Assembly (NCBI GenBank): GCA_039029355.1
Contig: JBCCGI010000120.1
Location: 1 to 19,631 of the forward strand
Direction of reading: 5' to 3'
Source of the DNA: JBCCGI01 sp039029355
GTDB lineage: Bacteria > Planctomycetota > UBA1135 > GCA-002686595
DNA: 19,631 nt
Positions 7,192-15,495 of this stretch are shown in pieces. The translations under genes and the position numbers were made by a program. Each line of letters opens with the position of its first letter. Position 1 is the first letter of the stretch. Below the pieces are notes generated by a model. The model had not been told where the DNA came from, did no database searches, and saw only the letters and a list, made by a program, of their open reading frames with translations.

Positions 7192-9820
7192 GCGCGCGGG
7201 CCGGCCGCACGCCGACCGACGACTTGTAGGGCGCCGGAAAGAAGCAGCGGCGGCTGAGCCGCGCGGCGCGCGCGTCCGTGTCGAAGCCTCCTCCGCGGCA
7301 GACGTAGTTCTCCTCGGTCCCCTCCGGAGCGAGGAGCCTGAGTCCGTCCCCTGCGCGCACCGGCTGCGCGTAGGGGGCGTAGCGGTCGCTGGTCCACTCC
7401 CACACGTTGCCGTGCACGTCGTGCAGACCGAAGGCGTTGGCGCGGAAGCGGCCGACCGGCGCGCTCAACGGGAAGCCGTCGTCGAGCCACTCGTCGACCG
7501 TCCACGACGGATTCTTGGCGAGCACCGAGCGGTCGCTCAGGTTGGCCCAGCCCTCCAGCGTGTGCTGGTCGTCGCCCGAGCAGTACGGCCCGCGCACGCC
7601 CGCCCGCGCGGCGTACTCCCACTGCGCCTCGGTCGGCAGCACCAGGTCGCCGCGGCGCAGCACGCTCGCGACGGCGTCCCACGAGACGTGCTCGACCGGG
7701 TGGCGCAGGTCGAAGCCCTGGCCCTTGCCGGGGCGGTGCCGGCTGGGGTTGTCCGCCTCAAGAGCCAGCCACTGGCCCTGGGTGAGCTCGTACTTCGAGA
7801 GGAAGAACGGCGCGAGCTCGACGCGGTGCAGCGGCGCCTCGTCCTTGCGCGCCAGCGGGTCGCGCTGCGCCCCCATCTCAAGGGCGCCGCCGGGGATCAG
7901 CACCAGCACCAGGCCCGAGCCCTCCCCCGGCACCAGCCGCCCGTCGGCGGCGCGCGCCGGCGCCTCGCCCGACTGCACGTGCAGGAACTCCCACAGCCCC
8001 GACGCGGGGTCGCGTGCCAGCGGCACCAGCCCGACCTGGGGCGCGATGCGCAGCCCGCCGTAGCCCGGGCACCGGGCCGCGTCGGCGATGCTCTCGATCG
8101 CCTCGCGCCACGCGGCGGCGGAGTCGTGCAGCGTGCGCTCCTCGACCGAGGCGGCGAAGGCCCGTCGGCGCACCATCTCCGCGATCCCGCCGGGCCCGGC
8201 GCCCGGCGCGGCGAGCACCTCGAGCTCGCGCACGACCTCGGCCAGGATCTCGCGGTAGGCGTCGGTCGCGAGGAGCTCGCGGTAGACGTCCGCGCGCGCG
8301 CCCTCGACCGGCGACTCGCCGCGCGCGAGCAGCTCGGCGTACAGCTCGCGCCGCGACGCGAGCGCGCGCGCACGCGTCAGCCAGGCGTCCATCTCGCCGA
8401 TCCGCGCGGGAAGCGCGGGCCAGAGCTCCTCGGCCTGCTCGCGCAGCTGCGCCACGCGCTTCGAGTCGGCGAACGGCAGCAGAAAGTCGCGCTGAGCGCC
8501 GGCGACGCGGCGCGCCTCCGCCGCCTGGAAGGCCATCGTCAGCGTGCCGATCAGCCCCAGGAGCAGCGCCGCGAGGACGCCCACCACCACCTTGTTGCGG
8601 CGCACGAACTTGCGCGCGCGGTAGGCCGCGCTGGGCGGGGCCGCCAGCACCATCTCACCGGCGAGAAAGCGCCGCACGTCCGCCGCCAGCTCCGACGCGG
8701 TGGGATAGCGGCGCTCGGGCTCCTTGGCGAGCGCGCGGCACACGACCCAGTCGAGGTCCCCCGCCAGGCGCCGCCGGTGCGCGGGCACCGAGGTCGAGCG
8801 GGCCCGCGCGACCTCCACGGCGCGTCGCCCCAGGCGCTCGAAGGCGCGGCTGGGCAGGTCGGGCTCGTCCTCCTCGAGCGCGCGCTGCACGGCGAAGTAC
8901 GACATCTTCGGACGCGAGCGGAACTCGTGCGGCAGCCGCCCGACGAGCAGCGCGTACAGCACCACGCCGAGCGAGTACACGTCCGAGCGCGAGTCGACCT
9001 CGCGGCCGTCCGAGCGCGCCTGCTCCGGGCTCATGAAGTCCGGCGTGCCCAACAGCATGCCGGCCGAGGTCAGCAGCGTGTCGCTGCCGACGCCCTGCAC
9101 CAGGGCCTTCGCGACGCCGAAGTCAATGATCTTCGGCGTCGGCTCGCCGTCCTCGCGGACCAGCAGATTCGAGGGCTTCAGGTCGCGGTGGAGGATCCCG
9201 CGCTGGTGCGCGTGCTGCACGCCGTCGCAGACCTGCGCGAAGAGCTGCAGGCGCCGCTCGACGCCGATGCGGTGGCGGTCGCAGTAGGCGTCGATCGGCA
9301 CGCCGGGGACGTGCTCCATCGCGAAGAAGCGCAGCCCGTCGGGCGTCACCCCCGCGTCGTGCACGCGCGCGACGTGCGGGTGGTCCATCAGCGCCAGCGC
9401 CTGGCTCTCGAGCGCGAAGCGGGCCTCCTCGTGGGCGGAATCGACCCCGCGCTTCAGGATCTTCAGCGCCACCCGGCGGCGCACCGGCTGGCGCTGCTCC
9501 GCGAGGTAGACCACGCCCATGCCGCCCTCGCCGAGCTTGCGCTCGACGATGTAGGCCCCCACCTGCTCGCCACGCTGCAGCGTGCGCTGGGGGGCGAGGA
9601 GCGGCGGCGGCTCGGCGCCGGAGAGCACCGCGACCGGCTGCTCGAGCAACCCCTCGGCGCGCACGTGGAAGTCGAGCAGCGAGCGCACCTCGGCGCCCAG
9701 CTCGGGGTCCTCGGCGGTGCGCCGCGCCAGCAGCGCGTCGCGCGCCGCGGGCTCGGCGTCGAGCAGCTCGTCGAACAGCTCCCGCGCGCGCCGCGCGCCG
9801 TCCGCGGACGCGCCCCTCAG
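7178..9820 (-). CDS. Membrane Ser/Thr protein kinase fused to FGE/sulfatase-modifying-factor domain
   Basis: About 880 residues if it starts at the CTG at 9820, whose bases overlap the TGA of the sigma gene (CTGA) and which has GGGAG upstream. No ATG or GTG lies in frame until a GTG at 9685, which would remove the conserved start (ARELFDELLDAEPAARDALL). Kinase domain: GEGGMG at 97-102, VALK with Lys120, HRDLKPSN at 211-218, DFG at 233-235, SPEQ at 264-267. All catalytic residues are present, so it should be active. One membrane segment lies at 411-432. Residues 636-878 form an FGE-sulfatase (C-type-lectin-like) domain starting VLIPGGALEMG, with WEYAARAG, GNVWEWT and CRGGGF. The kinase lies inside and the FGE-like sensor probably outside. 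In this family the kinase typically controls the adjacent ECF sigma factor by phosphorylation. Confidence 0.85.
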   Translation of the reverse strand: MRGASADGARRARELFDELLDAEPAARDALLARRTAEDPELGAEVRSLLDFHVRAEGLLEQPVAVLSGAEPPPLLAPQRTLQRGEQVGAYIVERKLGEGGMGVVYLAEQRQPVRRRVALKILKRGVDSAHEEARFALESQALALMDHPHVARVHDAGVTPDGLRFFAMEHVPGVPIDAYCDRHRIGVERRLQLFAQVCDGVQHAHQRGILHRDLKPSNLLVREDGEPTPKIIDFGVAKALVQGVGSDTLLTSAGMLLGTPDFMSPEQARSDGREVDSRSDVYSLGVVLYALLVGRLPHEFRSRPKMSYFAVQRALEEDEPDLPSRAFERLGRRAVEVARARSTSVPAHRRRLAGDLDWVVCRALAKEPERRYPTASELAADVRRFLAGEMVLAAPPSAAYRARKFVRRNKVVVGVLAALLLGLIGTLTMAFQAAEARRVAGAQRDFLLPFADSKRVAQLREQAEELWPALPARIGEMDAWLTRARALASRRELYAELLARGESPVEGARADVYRELLATDAYREILAEVVRELEVLAAPGAGPGGIAEMVRRRAFAASVEERTLHDSAAAWREAIESIADAARCPGYGGLRIAPQVGLVPLARDPASGLWEFLHVQSGEAPARAADGRLVPGEGSGLVLVLIPGGALEMGAQRDPLARKDEAPLHRVELAPFFLSKYELTQGQWLALEADNPSRHRPGKGQGFDLRHPVEHVSWDAVASVLRRGDLVLPTEAQWEYAARAGVRGPYCSGDDQHTLEGWANLSDRSVLAKNPSWTVDEWLDDGFPLSAPVGRFRANAFGLHDVHGNVWEWTSDRYAPYAQPVRAGDGLRLLAPEGTEENYVCRGGGFDTDARAARLSRRCFFPAPYKSSVGVRPARALNPR

Positions 9821-10392
9821 GCGCTCATCTCCCGCGCGACCTCGCGCAGGAGCCAGCTCTTCGCGTAGCTCCAGTGCCGGTGATAGGTCGCGGCCGAGAC
9901 GCCGAGGATGCGGCAGATGCGGTGGATCGGCAGCCCGGCGAAGAAGCGCAGGTCGACCAGCTTGGCGAGCTGCTCGTCGTGCAGCTCGAGGCGCTCCAGA
10001 GCGACTTCGAGCGCGAGCCACTGCTCGGTCTCGCTCGCGCACAGCCCGAGCCCCTCGTCGAGGCGCAGCCGCAGGCCGCCGCCGCCGCGCTTCAACCGGC
10101 CGAGGCTGCGCGCCTCGTCGACCAGGATGTTCCGCATCGCCCGCGCGGCGGCCACGTAGAAGGCGCCGATGGTCTCGAACTCCCACTTGAGCCCGTGCCC
10201 CATCTTCAGGTACGCCTCGTGCACCAGCGCGGTGGTCTGCAGCGCGGTGACCTCGTGGAGCGGCAGCCGCCGCGAGCGCGCGAGCGAACGGAGCTCGCCG
10301 TAGAGGACCCGCCAGAGCTCGTCGCGGGCGACCTCGTCGCCTCCGCGCGCCCGCTCGACCAGCGGGGCGATTTCGCGTCGTGCTGCGCTCAC
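9817..10392 (-). CDS. ECF sigma factor of the PF07638 (Sigma70_ECF) type
   Basis: 191 residues from the GTG at 10392, preceded by TAGGA about eight bases upstream. A longer frame to 10506 runs through a strong hairpin and adds a non-conserved tail, so it is rejected. Region 2: LWRVLYGELRSLARSRRL, then TALVHEAYLKM and FYVAAARAMRNILVDEAR. Region 4: LRFFAGLPIHRICRILGVSA followed by YHRHWSYAKSWL, a helix-turn-helix binding the -35 element. This is the sigma family common in planctomycetes and acidobacteria that lacks a classical anti-sigma factor. It is encoded immediately upstream of, and translationally coupled to, a Ser/Thr kinase, as in the ECF43-type EcfP/PknT pair where the kinase activates the sigma by phosphorylation. 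Target promoters cannot be read from the window. Confidence 0.88.
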   Translation of the reverse strand: MSAARREIAPLVERARGGDEVARDELWRVLYGELRSLARSRRLPLHEVTALQTTALVHEAYLKMGHGLKWEFETIGAFYVAAARAMRNILVDEARSLGRLKRGGGGLRLRLDEGLGLCASETEQWLALEVALERLELHDEQLAKLVDLRFFAGLPIHRICRILGVSAATYHRHWSYAKSWLLREVAREMSA

Positions 10393-10500
10393 GGAGTCGA
10401 TCCTAGGCTTTTTTCCGAGCCCCGTGAGAGATCCGCGCGACGATTGTCGGAACGAGAGAAAGCGGCCAGAAGCGCGTCGCGAGGCACGTTGCGCCCGGTT

Positions 10501-10527
10501 GCGCACGCCGCGCGAGGCGGCGTGCGC
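10501..10527 (-). terminator. Perfect 11-bp GC hairpin at the end of the BNR gene
   Basis: GCGCACGCCGC and GCGGCGTGCGC flank the loop GCGAG. The hairpin starts 10 bases after the TAG of the leftward BNR gene (stop at 10537-10539) and lies before the sigma gene start. No T-run follows. The stem quality and position indicate a transcript end that separates the BNR gene from the sigma/kinase operon. Confidence 0.5.
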
Positions 10528-10536
10528 GGCGCGACG

Positions 10537-12264
10537 CTAGGGCAGAATCTGCACGTCGCTGATCTCAACCACGGTCACGCCGCCGGCGAGGTCGAACGAC
10601 AGCGCCGCGGCGTGGAGACCCAGCCCAGGCGTCAGCGGCGGAATCGTCGGCGTCACGCCCGCGCCGCCGACCAGGCTCGCCCCGAGCGCGCCGAAGGCCT
10701 CGCCCAGGGACACGAAGAACACCGGGTCCGGGGCCAGCCCCAGGTCGCGCGGATCGCCAAACCCGACCGGCAGGCTGCCGGTCGAGCCCGAGAGCAGCAC
10801 GGCGCCGAAGGGCACCTCGCCGAAGCCGCTTAGCTCGAAGTGAGCGCCGGGCGGAACGAGCGTCTCGACGTAGTCGAGCGTCGGCACGCGGTACCCGCCG
10901 AGCTGGACGTCGACCGCCCCGAAGAGCGAGCCCTCGAGCCACATGTGGATGCGGTTGCCGTAGAGCAGGTTCGTCGCGCCCAGCCCGAACGTCGCCGCGC
11001 CGGCGGTCGGCGTCGCCTCGATCGCGAGCGGCGGCTCCCAGGTCGCGCCGCCGTCCAGCGAGAGCGCGGAGAAGACCTCGCCGGTGAAGTAGCCGGAGTA
11101 GCCGAAGGACATCCAGGTCTGGCCGTCGGCCTCGTGCACCGAGCCGCGGTCGGGGCTGACGCCGAGGATGCCGCCGCTGGAGAGCTGGGCCTCGCTCCAG
11201 CTGCCGCCGCCGTCGAAGGTGGTCGCAGCGAAGAGCTCGGTGGCTCCCAACCCGCCGAAACGGGTGTCGGTCCACCCCACCGCCACGCTGCCCGCGTCGG
11301 GATCGGCGACCTCCGCGACGGTCATGAAGCCGATCAGGGCGCCCGGCGGCGCCTGGTCGACGCGCTTGTCGGGCCCGAACGTGAGCCCGTTGTCCGCCGA
11401 GATCGTGGCGTGGATCTCGATCTCCGAGCCCAGCACCTCGGCCCAGCCGACCACGACGAAGGGCGGCGCCGTGAAGAGGTGGAAGCCGATGCCGTTGACG
11501 TCGCCGATGCCGGGACCGCTGGCGTCGAGGAGCACGTCGTTGGGCAGGAAGGTCAGCGCGCCGTCGGTCGAGCGCTGGTAGAACACGTCGTTGCCGTTGG
11601 ACACGTTGCGGTTGTCGGACCACGCGACGTGCACCACGCCGTCCGCCACCTCGAGCGAGTAGGCCGCGTCGACGTCCGCCGAGGACAGCTCGTACTCGAT
11701 CGGAAAGCTCGCCCCCCCGTCGTGCGACGCGACGACGCGCGCGCGCTCGATCTGCGGCGAGGGCTGATCCACCGCGATCACGAGATAGACCCGGTCAGCG
11801 CCGGGCCCCGCCTCGGCCTCGATGTCCCAGGAGAAGGTGCTGGCCTCGCCCGGCAGGTAGCCGTTGGGGATCCGCACCTCCGGCCCGAGGGTGCCGCTCG
11901 TCGCGTTGTAGACGCGCACGAAGAGCTCGCGCTCGCCGAAGCGGTCGTCCGCATAGGCGACGTACACCCGATCGTCCACGATCGCGATCGGGTCGGTGGA
12001 GAGGTAGTCGGTCAGGCCGCTCTCGATGTCGAGGCGGACCGGAGCCGACCACTCGAGCGCGCGCCCGTCGGAGGTGCTCACGAAGAGCTCGCGTGCGCCC
12101 GCGTCGCTGTAGACGACTGCGGTGACGTCGCCGGCGGTCGCGAGATTGCCTCCGCCCCCACCGGGGAGATTGTCCACGCTGGCGGGTGCGCGCGGGTTCT
12201 GCGCGAGGGAGGTCGTGCAAAGGAAGAAGGACGAAGCGAGCGCAAGGACGTGGGTTCGACGCAT
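10537..12264 (-). CDS. Exported BNR/Asp-box (sialidase-like) beta-propeller protein
   Basis: 575 residues from the ATG at 12264, preceded by AAAGGA; a start at 12303 lacks a ribosome site. Residues 1-21 are a signal peptide (LALASSFFLCTTSLA before QNPR). The body carries repeated Asp-box motifs of the S-x-D-x-G-x-x-W/F type: SADNGLTFG, FDGGGSWSE, LDGGATWEP and STDGALTF, plus DNRNVSNGNDVFYQRS and DDRFGERELFVRV segments found between blades. These mark a sialidase-superfold propeller. The arginine triad and Tyr/Glu pair of true sialidases are not evident, so an enzymatic role is unproven. The last 110 residues form a C-terminal beta domain (LGLAPDPVFFVSLG ... VVEISDVQILP) like those ending other exported proteins of this lineage. 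Probably secreted or surface-attached. Confidence 0.75.
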   Translation of the reverse strand: MRRTHVLALASSFFLCTTSLAQNPRAPASVDNLPGGGGGNLATAGDVTAVVYSDAGARELFVSTSDGRALEWSAPVRLDIESGLTDYLSTDPIAIVDDRVYVAYADDRFGERELFVRVYNATSGTLGPEVRIPNGYLPGEASTFSWDIEAEAGPGADRVYLVIAVDQPSPQIERARVVASHDGGASFPIEYELSSADVDAAYSLEVADGVVHVAWSDNRNVSNGNDVFYQRSTDGALTFLPNDVLLDASGPGIGDVNGIGFHLFTAPPFVVVGWAEVLGSEIEIHATISADNGLTFGPDKRVDQAPPGALIGFMTVAEVADPDAGSVAVGWTDTRFGGLGATELFAATTFDGGGSWSEAQLSSGGILGVSPDRGSVHEADGQTWMSFGYSGYFTGEVFSALSLDGGATWEPPLAIEATPTAGAATFGLGATNLLYGNRIHMWLEGSLFGAVDVQLGGYRVPTLDYVETLVPPGAHFELSGFGEVPFGAVLLSGSTGSLPVGFGDPRDLGLAPDPVFFVSLGEAFGALGASLVGGAGVTPTIPPLTPGLGLHAAALSFDLAGGVTVVEISDVQILP

Positions 12265-12387
12265 GGCGAGTCCTTTGGAGCGAGGGTCGAATCCGGCGCG
12301 CAAGGCGACGGTGGGAAGCGGGCGCGGCTCTCCCGCGCCACGCCCCGACCGTACACACGAACGGCGAAAGCGGCAATGCGTCCGCCG

Positions 12388-13818
12388 TCAGCGCGTGGGC
12401 CCGGCCCGCAGCCGGATGTCCTGGACCAGCGCCTCGCCTCGGCCCGGGCCGACGAAGGGCACGCGCCGCGACTCCAGTCCGGGTGCCTCGATCCAGAGCG
12501 CCCCCCGAACGCTCGGGGGAATGCTCAGCGACAGACGTCCGTCGGCGCCCGCGGCGCACACCAGCCAGTCGTCGAGCTCCACGCGCACCCGCGCCCGCGC
12601 AACCGGGCCGTCGGGCCCCGCGACGCGCACCTCGATGCGCGCCTGCGCGAGCGACACGGCCAGATCGGTTGCGGGCGCCCGGACGTCGAGTGGCGCGCCG
12701 GCTGCACCGCGTACCGAGCAGCCTCCCTCGCGCCCAAGCGCCGATAGCCGATGCGCCGCGGGCGCCGCGCCGAGGAAGCGAAACGCTCCGCGCTCGTCCG
12801 CGCGCGCCCGCCGCCGGGCGTGCTCGAAGCCGACGCCATCGAAGCGCAGCTCGAAGCCGCCGCTGCGGATCAGGCTCGCCTCGGAGCGCAGCGTGAGCTC
12901 GAGCAGCTCTCCCTTCGGCCCCGAGCCGTCGGCCCGCGGGAGCAGGCGCCCGGCGACGGCGGCGCCGGGCGCGAGGACGAGCGGAGCACACGCAAGCGAC
13001 CGGCCGAACCACGTCCGCACGCGGGCCGCCGCGGGTCGATGCTCGTCGTCGACCGCGACGAGCCAGAGCTCGCCCTCGCGCGGCGAGAGCAGCTGGAACG
13101 CGCCGCCGGCACCGGTCCGGCACGACGCGACGACGGTCGCGGGCGAGCCTTCGGACAGAGCGTCGACCAGGAGCACCTGGGCCTCCCCGGCCGGGCGCCC
13201 CGCGGCGTCCAACACCCGCCCTTCGACCGTCGCCACCGGAGCGAGCGCCAGCTCGGCCGTGAGCCGATACAGCCGGCCTCCGTCCTCCGTAGCGACCCGC
13301 GCCGCGGCCGCGGGGTAGAGCCGCACGAACGCCGGCAGGCGGCCCGCGGCGGCCGCGCGGACCACGAGGCAGTGCACATCGCGCGCTTCCTGCACCATCA
13401 GCGCGCCGACCTCGAGGGCGAAGCGCCCCTCCGCGTCGACCGCGGCGGCGAGCTCGCGCTCGCGGGGCAGCGGTTGCCGGCCGAGCGTTCCGACGCGCAC
13501 CAGCGGCGCGGGGCCGCCTTCCCAGCCCAAGACGCGCCCCTCGATGCGCCAGCGGTCGGCGCGCTCCTCGCTCGCGTCGACCGCGCGCTGAGCTTGCGCC
13601 GACGCCTCGACCGTCTTGCGTCGCGCGTCCATACAGGATGCTCCGAGACCGCCGCCGCGAGCGACGGCCCGCGTCGCATCTTCGCGCGCGTGCAGCATCC
13701 CCCCGGGGGGTGCATCGGGCGGAGCGCCCCCCCCCCGCGACGGCGACCGACCGACGCCGACGACGAGCCCGACTCCGAGCAGCGACAACAGCAACAGCGG
13801 CAAGCGGCTTCGATGCAT
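12388..13818 (-). CDS. Exported protein with carboxypeptidase-regulatory-like repeats
   Basis: 476 residues. Residues 1-22 are a hydrophobic signal or anchor (LPLLLLSLLGVGLVVGVG), followed by a Gly/Pro/Arg-rich linker to about 85. At least four beta-sandwich repeats of the CarboxypepD_reg type follow, each opening with a V-x-G-R-V-x pattern: RIEGRVLGW (about 91), TVEGRVLDAAGRPAGEAQVL (198), AVAGRLLPRADGSG (288) and IEVRVAGPDGPVARARVRV (395). Most are followed by a 'D.EGRF' or 'DERGAFRF' turn. No peptidase domain is present. The start is chosen because the signal begins there, although no clear ribosome site precedes it. Such proteins usually act as extracytoplasmic binding modules; the ligand is unknown. 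It is transcribed in the same direction as its neighbours on both sides but is probably separate, since hairpins precede it. Confidence 0.7.
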   Translation of the reverse strand: MHRSRLPLLLLSLLGVGLVVGVGRSPSRGGGAPPDAPPGGMLHAREDATRAVARGGGLGASCMDARRKTVEASAQAQRAVDASEERADRWRIEGRVLGWEGGPAPLVRVGTLGRQPLPRERELAAAVDAEGRFALEVGALMVQEARDVHCLVVRAAAAGRLPAFVRLYPAAAARVATEDGGRLYRLTAELALAPVATVEGRVLDAAGRPAGEAQVLLVDALSEGSPATVVASCRTGAGGAFQLLSPREGELWLVAVDDEHRPAAARVRTWFGRSLACAPLVLAPGAAVAGRLLPRADGSGPKGELLELTLRSEASLIRSGGFELRFDGVGFEHARRRARADERGAFRFLGAAPAAHRLSALGREGGCSVRGAAGAPLDVRAPATDLAVSLAQARIEVRVAGPDGPVARARVRVELDDWLVCAAGADGRLSLSIPPSVRGALWIEAPGLESRRVPFVGPGRGEALVQDIRLRAGPTR

Positions 13819-13851
13819 GGCTAGCGTGAGGAGAGCGGAAGAGCGACAAGG

Positions 13852-13894
13852 CCGCGGGGCCCGCGGTTGCCCGCGCGCCCCGCAGCCGCTGCGG
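13852..13894 (-). terminator. Two tandem GC hairpins after the glycine-rich gene
   Basis: On the minus strand, 20 bases after the stop at 13915, CCGCAG-CGG-CTGCGG (13894 down to 13880) is followed by CCGCGGG-C-CCCGCGG (13866 down to 13852). There is only a weak T-rich tail (CCTTGTCGCTCTT). This probably marks the 3' end of the glycine-rich transcript. Confidence 0.4.
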
Positions 13895-13914
13895 ATCGCA
13901 AGAAGCTCGCGCGA

Positions 13915-15339
13915 CTAGCTGCCGCTGCCGCCGTCACCGTCGCCGTCGTCGTCCTCCTCGTCGTCCTTGTCCGGGCAGTTGGCGCCGGGCGCGCCCGGAT
14001 CGCCGGGCCCCTTGCCGCTGTTGCCGCCGACGCCGCCTTCCTGGCCCACGGCGCCCTTCGGCTTGCCGTTGCCCCGCGTGCCGGGGTCGCCGCCCTCGCC
14101 GGCCGTGCCGGCATCGCCCGTCTTGCCGCCGATGCCGGGGCCGCCGGGAGGCACGCCCGGGCCGCCGTTGCCGCCCTTGCCGCCCTTGCCCGAGATCGCG
14201 TCGCCGCCGGGTCCGCCGTCGCCCGCAGCGCCGCCCTGGTGCTTGTTGTTCCAGCCGTTGCCGCCGTTGCCGCCGCGACCGCCCGTACCGCCGGAGCCCT
14301 TGCCCCCCTGGCCGCCCGGGCCGCCCTGCCCGCCCGGACCGGGAACGTGGCAGCAGTTGTCGCCGGGGCCGCCCGCGGCGCCGGTGCTGCCCTCGCCGTT
14401 GCCGCCCTTCTTGCCGTGCGAGCCGTTGCCGCCGACGAGGGTCACCTGCGTCCCGTGGGCGCCGTGCGCGCCCGAGGCGCCGGTCCCGCCGAGGGCGTCC
14501 GCACCCTTGGCGCCGGTGAAACCGGCCTTCGCGCCGCAGGCTCCATCGCCTCCGTCGCCATCACCATCCTGCCAGGCGAAGCCACGGGTCTTGGCTTCCT
14601 TCGCCGCCGCGCGCTGGTCGCGCTGGAGCATCTTGCGCAGGTACTCCTCGCTGCCGGGATGCTCGAAGACGGCGACGTCGCCGCCCTCGCCCGACTCGCC
14701 GCCGTCCTGGCTCGCCAGGAACCCGTGGCCCCCACGCCCGCCGGCGCCGCCGACCAGCTCGTAGTCGTCGTCCGGCAGGTGCTCGAGGCAGAGCCCGATC
14801 ACGGTCACGTCACCGCCGCGCCCGCCGGAGCCCCCGGGGCCGCCGATGCCGCCGGCGCCGCCGACCACCTGGCCCTCGACCCACGTCACCGGGGCCTGGA
14901 GCAGGATGTCGGAGCCGGCGCCGGCCGCCTCGTCGATGCTCGCGGCCGGGTCGGCCTGCGAGAAGTCGGTGCCGCGCCCGCCGCGGATCTCGCCCCAGAT
15001 GTCGATCGACTCCCCCGCGATCAGCTCGATCTGTGCGCCGCGGCGCACGCCGTCGGCCGCGCCGCGATCACGCGCGACGAGGATGCCGTCGATGCGCAGG
15101 TCGCGCACGGCGTTCAGGGTAAGGTCGTCGTCGACGACGACGGTCACGCCGGCGGGGATGGTGATGCGCTCGGCGTCGACGCGGCCGTAGAGCGTCTGGC
15201 CCTCGGAGAGCACGAGCTCCCCCGGCCAAACGACGTGCGGCGCGGCGGGCTTTGCGCTCGCGCCCGAAGAGCTCGATGCGAACGCCGGTAGAGAAACGGT
15301 CACTCCGATGGCGAGCACCGTAGAGGTCCTGAACAACAT
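13915..15339 (-). CDS. Exported glycine-rich GGX-repeat protein with beta-helix-like N-terminus and acidic tail
   Basis: 474 residues from the ATG at 15339, preceded by GAAAGGA; an upstream in-frame start at 15408 is rejected. Residues 1-21 are a signal peptide (VLAIGVTVSLPAFA). Residues 40-150 show beta-helix-like rungs (ITIPAGVTVVVDDDLTLN, LRIDGILVARDRG, IELIAGESIDIWGEIRGG). From about 158 to 455 the protein is dominated by GGX/GXX triplets such as GGIGGPGGSGGRGG and GPGGQGGPGGQGGKG. Two non-repeat islands interrupt it near 180-195 and 225-260, the latter charged (EEYLRKMLQRDQRAAAKEAK). The last 20 residues are acidic (DKDDEEDDDGDGDG). It is likely a surface or extracellular structural or matrix protein. 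It resembles collagen-like or PGRS-like low-complexity proteins in composition only; true collagen Gly-Pro-Hyp spacing is not maintained. Confidence 0.75.
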   Translation of the reverse strand: MLFRTSTVLAIGVTVSLPAFASSSSGASAKPAAPHVVWPGELVLSEGQTLYGRVDAERITIPAGVTVVVDDDLTLNAVRDLRIDGILVARDRGAADGVRRGAQIELIAGESIDIWGEIRGGRGTDFSQADPAASIDEAAGAGSDILLQAPVTWVEGQVVGGAGGIGGPGGSGGRGGDVTVIGLCLEHLPDDDYELVGGAGGRGGHGFLASQDGGESGEGGDVAVFEHPGSEEYLRKMLQRDQRAAAKEAKTRGFAWQDGDGDGGDGACGAKAGFTGAKGADALGGTGASGAHGAHGTQVTLVGGNGSHGKKGGNGEGSTGAAGGPGDNCCHVPGPGGQGGPGGQGGKGSGGTGGRGGNGGNGWNNKHQGGAAGDGGPGGDAISGKGGKGGNGGPGVPPGGPGIGGKTGDAGTAGEGGDPGTRGNGKPKGAVGQEGGVGGNSGKGPGDPGAPGANCPDKDDEEDDDGDGDGGSGS

Positions 15340-15366
15340 GACGAATTCCTTTCGTGGGGTTGGCAA

Positions 15367-15388
15367 CGTCGCCGTGTTGCTGGCGACG
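15367..15388 (-). repeat. Hairpin in the leader of the glycine-rich gene
   Basis: CGTCGCC (15367-15373) and GGCGACG (15382-15388) form a perfect 7-bp stem with an 8-base loop, 28 bases upstream of the start codon at 15339. It may be a leader structure or an operator in the short divergent region shared with msrA. Evidence is limited to the dyad. Confidence 0.3.
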
Positions 15389-15495
15389 CAGACTTGGCCC
15401 ACCCGCACCCGCGCTCAGTTGCGCGATTCCGCCAAACCGGCGCCGCGCTTCGCGCCCCGGGGCGTCACGCGCACGCACCATTTGACGTAACCTAG

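Noticed and set aside
7178..9820. FGE-like C-terminus as a diversity-generating retroelement target protein
   Set aside because: Such kinase-FGE/CLec proteins can be retroelement targets, but no reverse transcriptase or template repeat is present in the window.
7412..9868. 818-codon + strand frame opposite the kinase gene
   Set aside because: It is the antisense shadow of the kinase/FGE gene, which has all kinase motifs.
4726..10450. Shared CGACAATCGTCG-type 12-mer upstream of the TIR gene and, inverted, upstream of the sigma gene
   Set aside because: A 12-base match between two sites is expected by chance in a window of this size, and nothing else around the two sites is shared.
10840..12747. 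635-codon + strand frame
   Set aside because: Antisense to the BNR gene; no signal peptide, domain or ribosome site.
12751..13824. 357-codon + strand frame
   Set aside because: Antisense to the carboxypeptidase-regulatory-like gene; composition is arginine-rich shadow sequence.
13950..14880. Possible CRISPR or tandem DNA repeat in the GGX-coding region
   Set aside because: The repetition follows codon triplets (GGC/GCC-rich) with variable third residues, with no fixed repeat-spacer unit.
13867..15291. Ala- or Pro-rich + strand frames opposite the glycine-rich gene
   Set aside because: They are the complements of the GGX repeats; the minus frame has a signal peptide and ribosome site.
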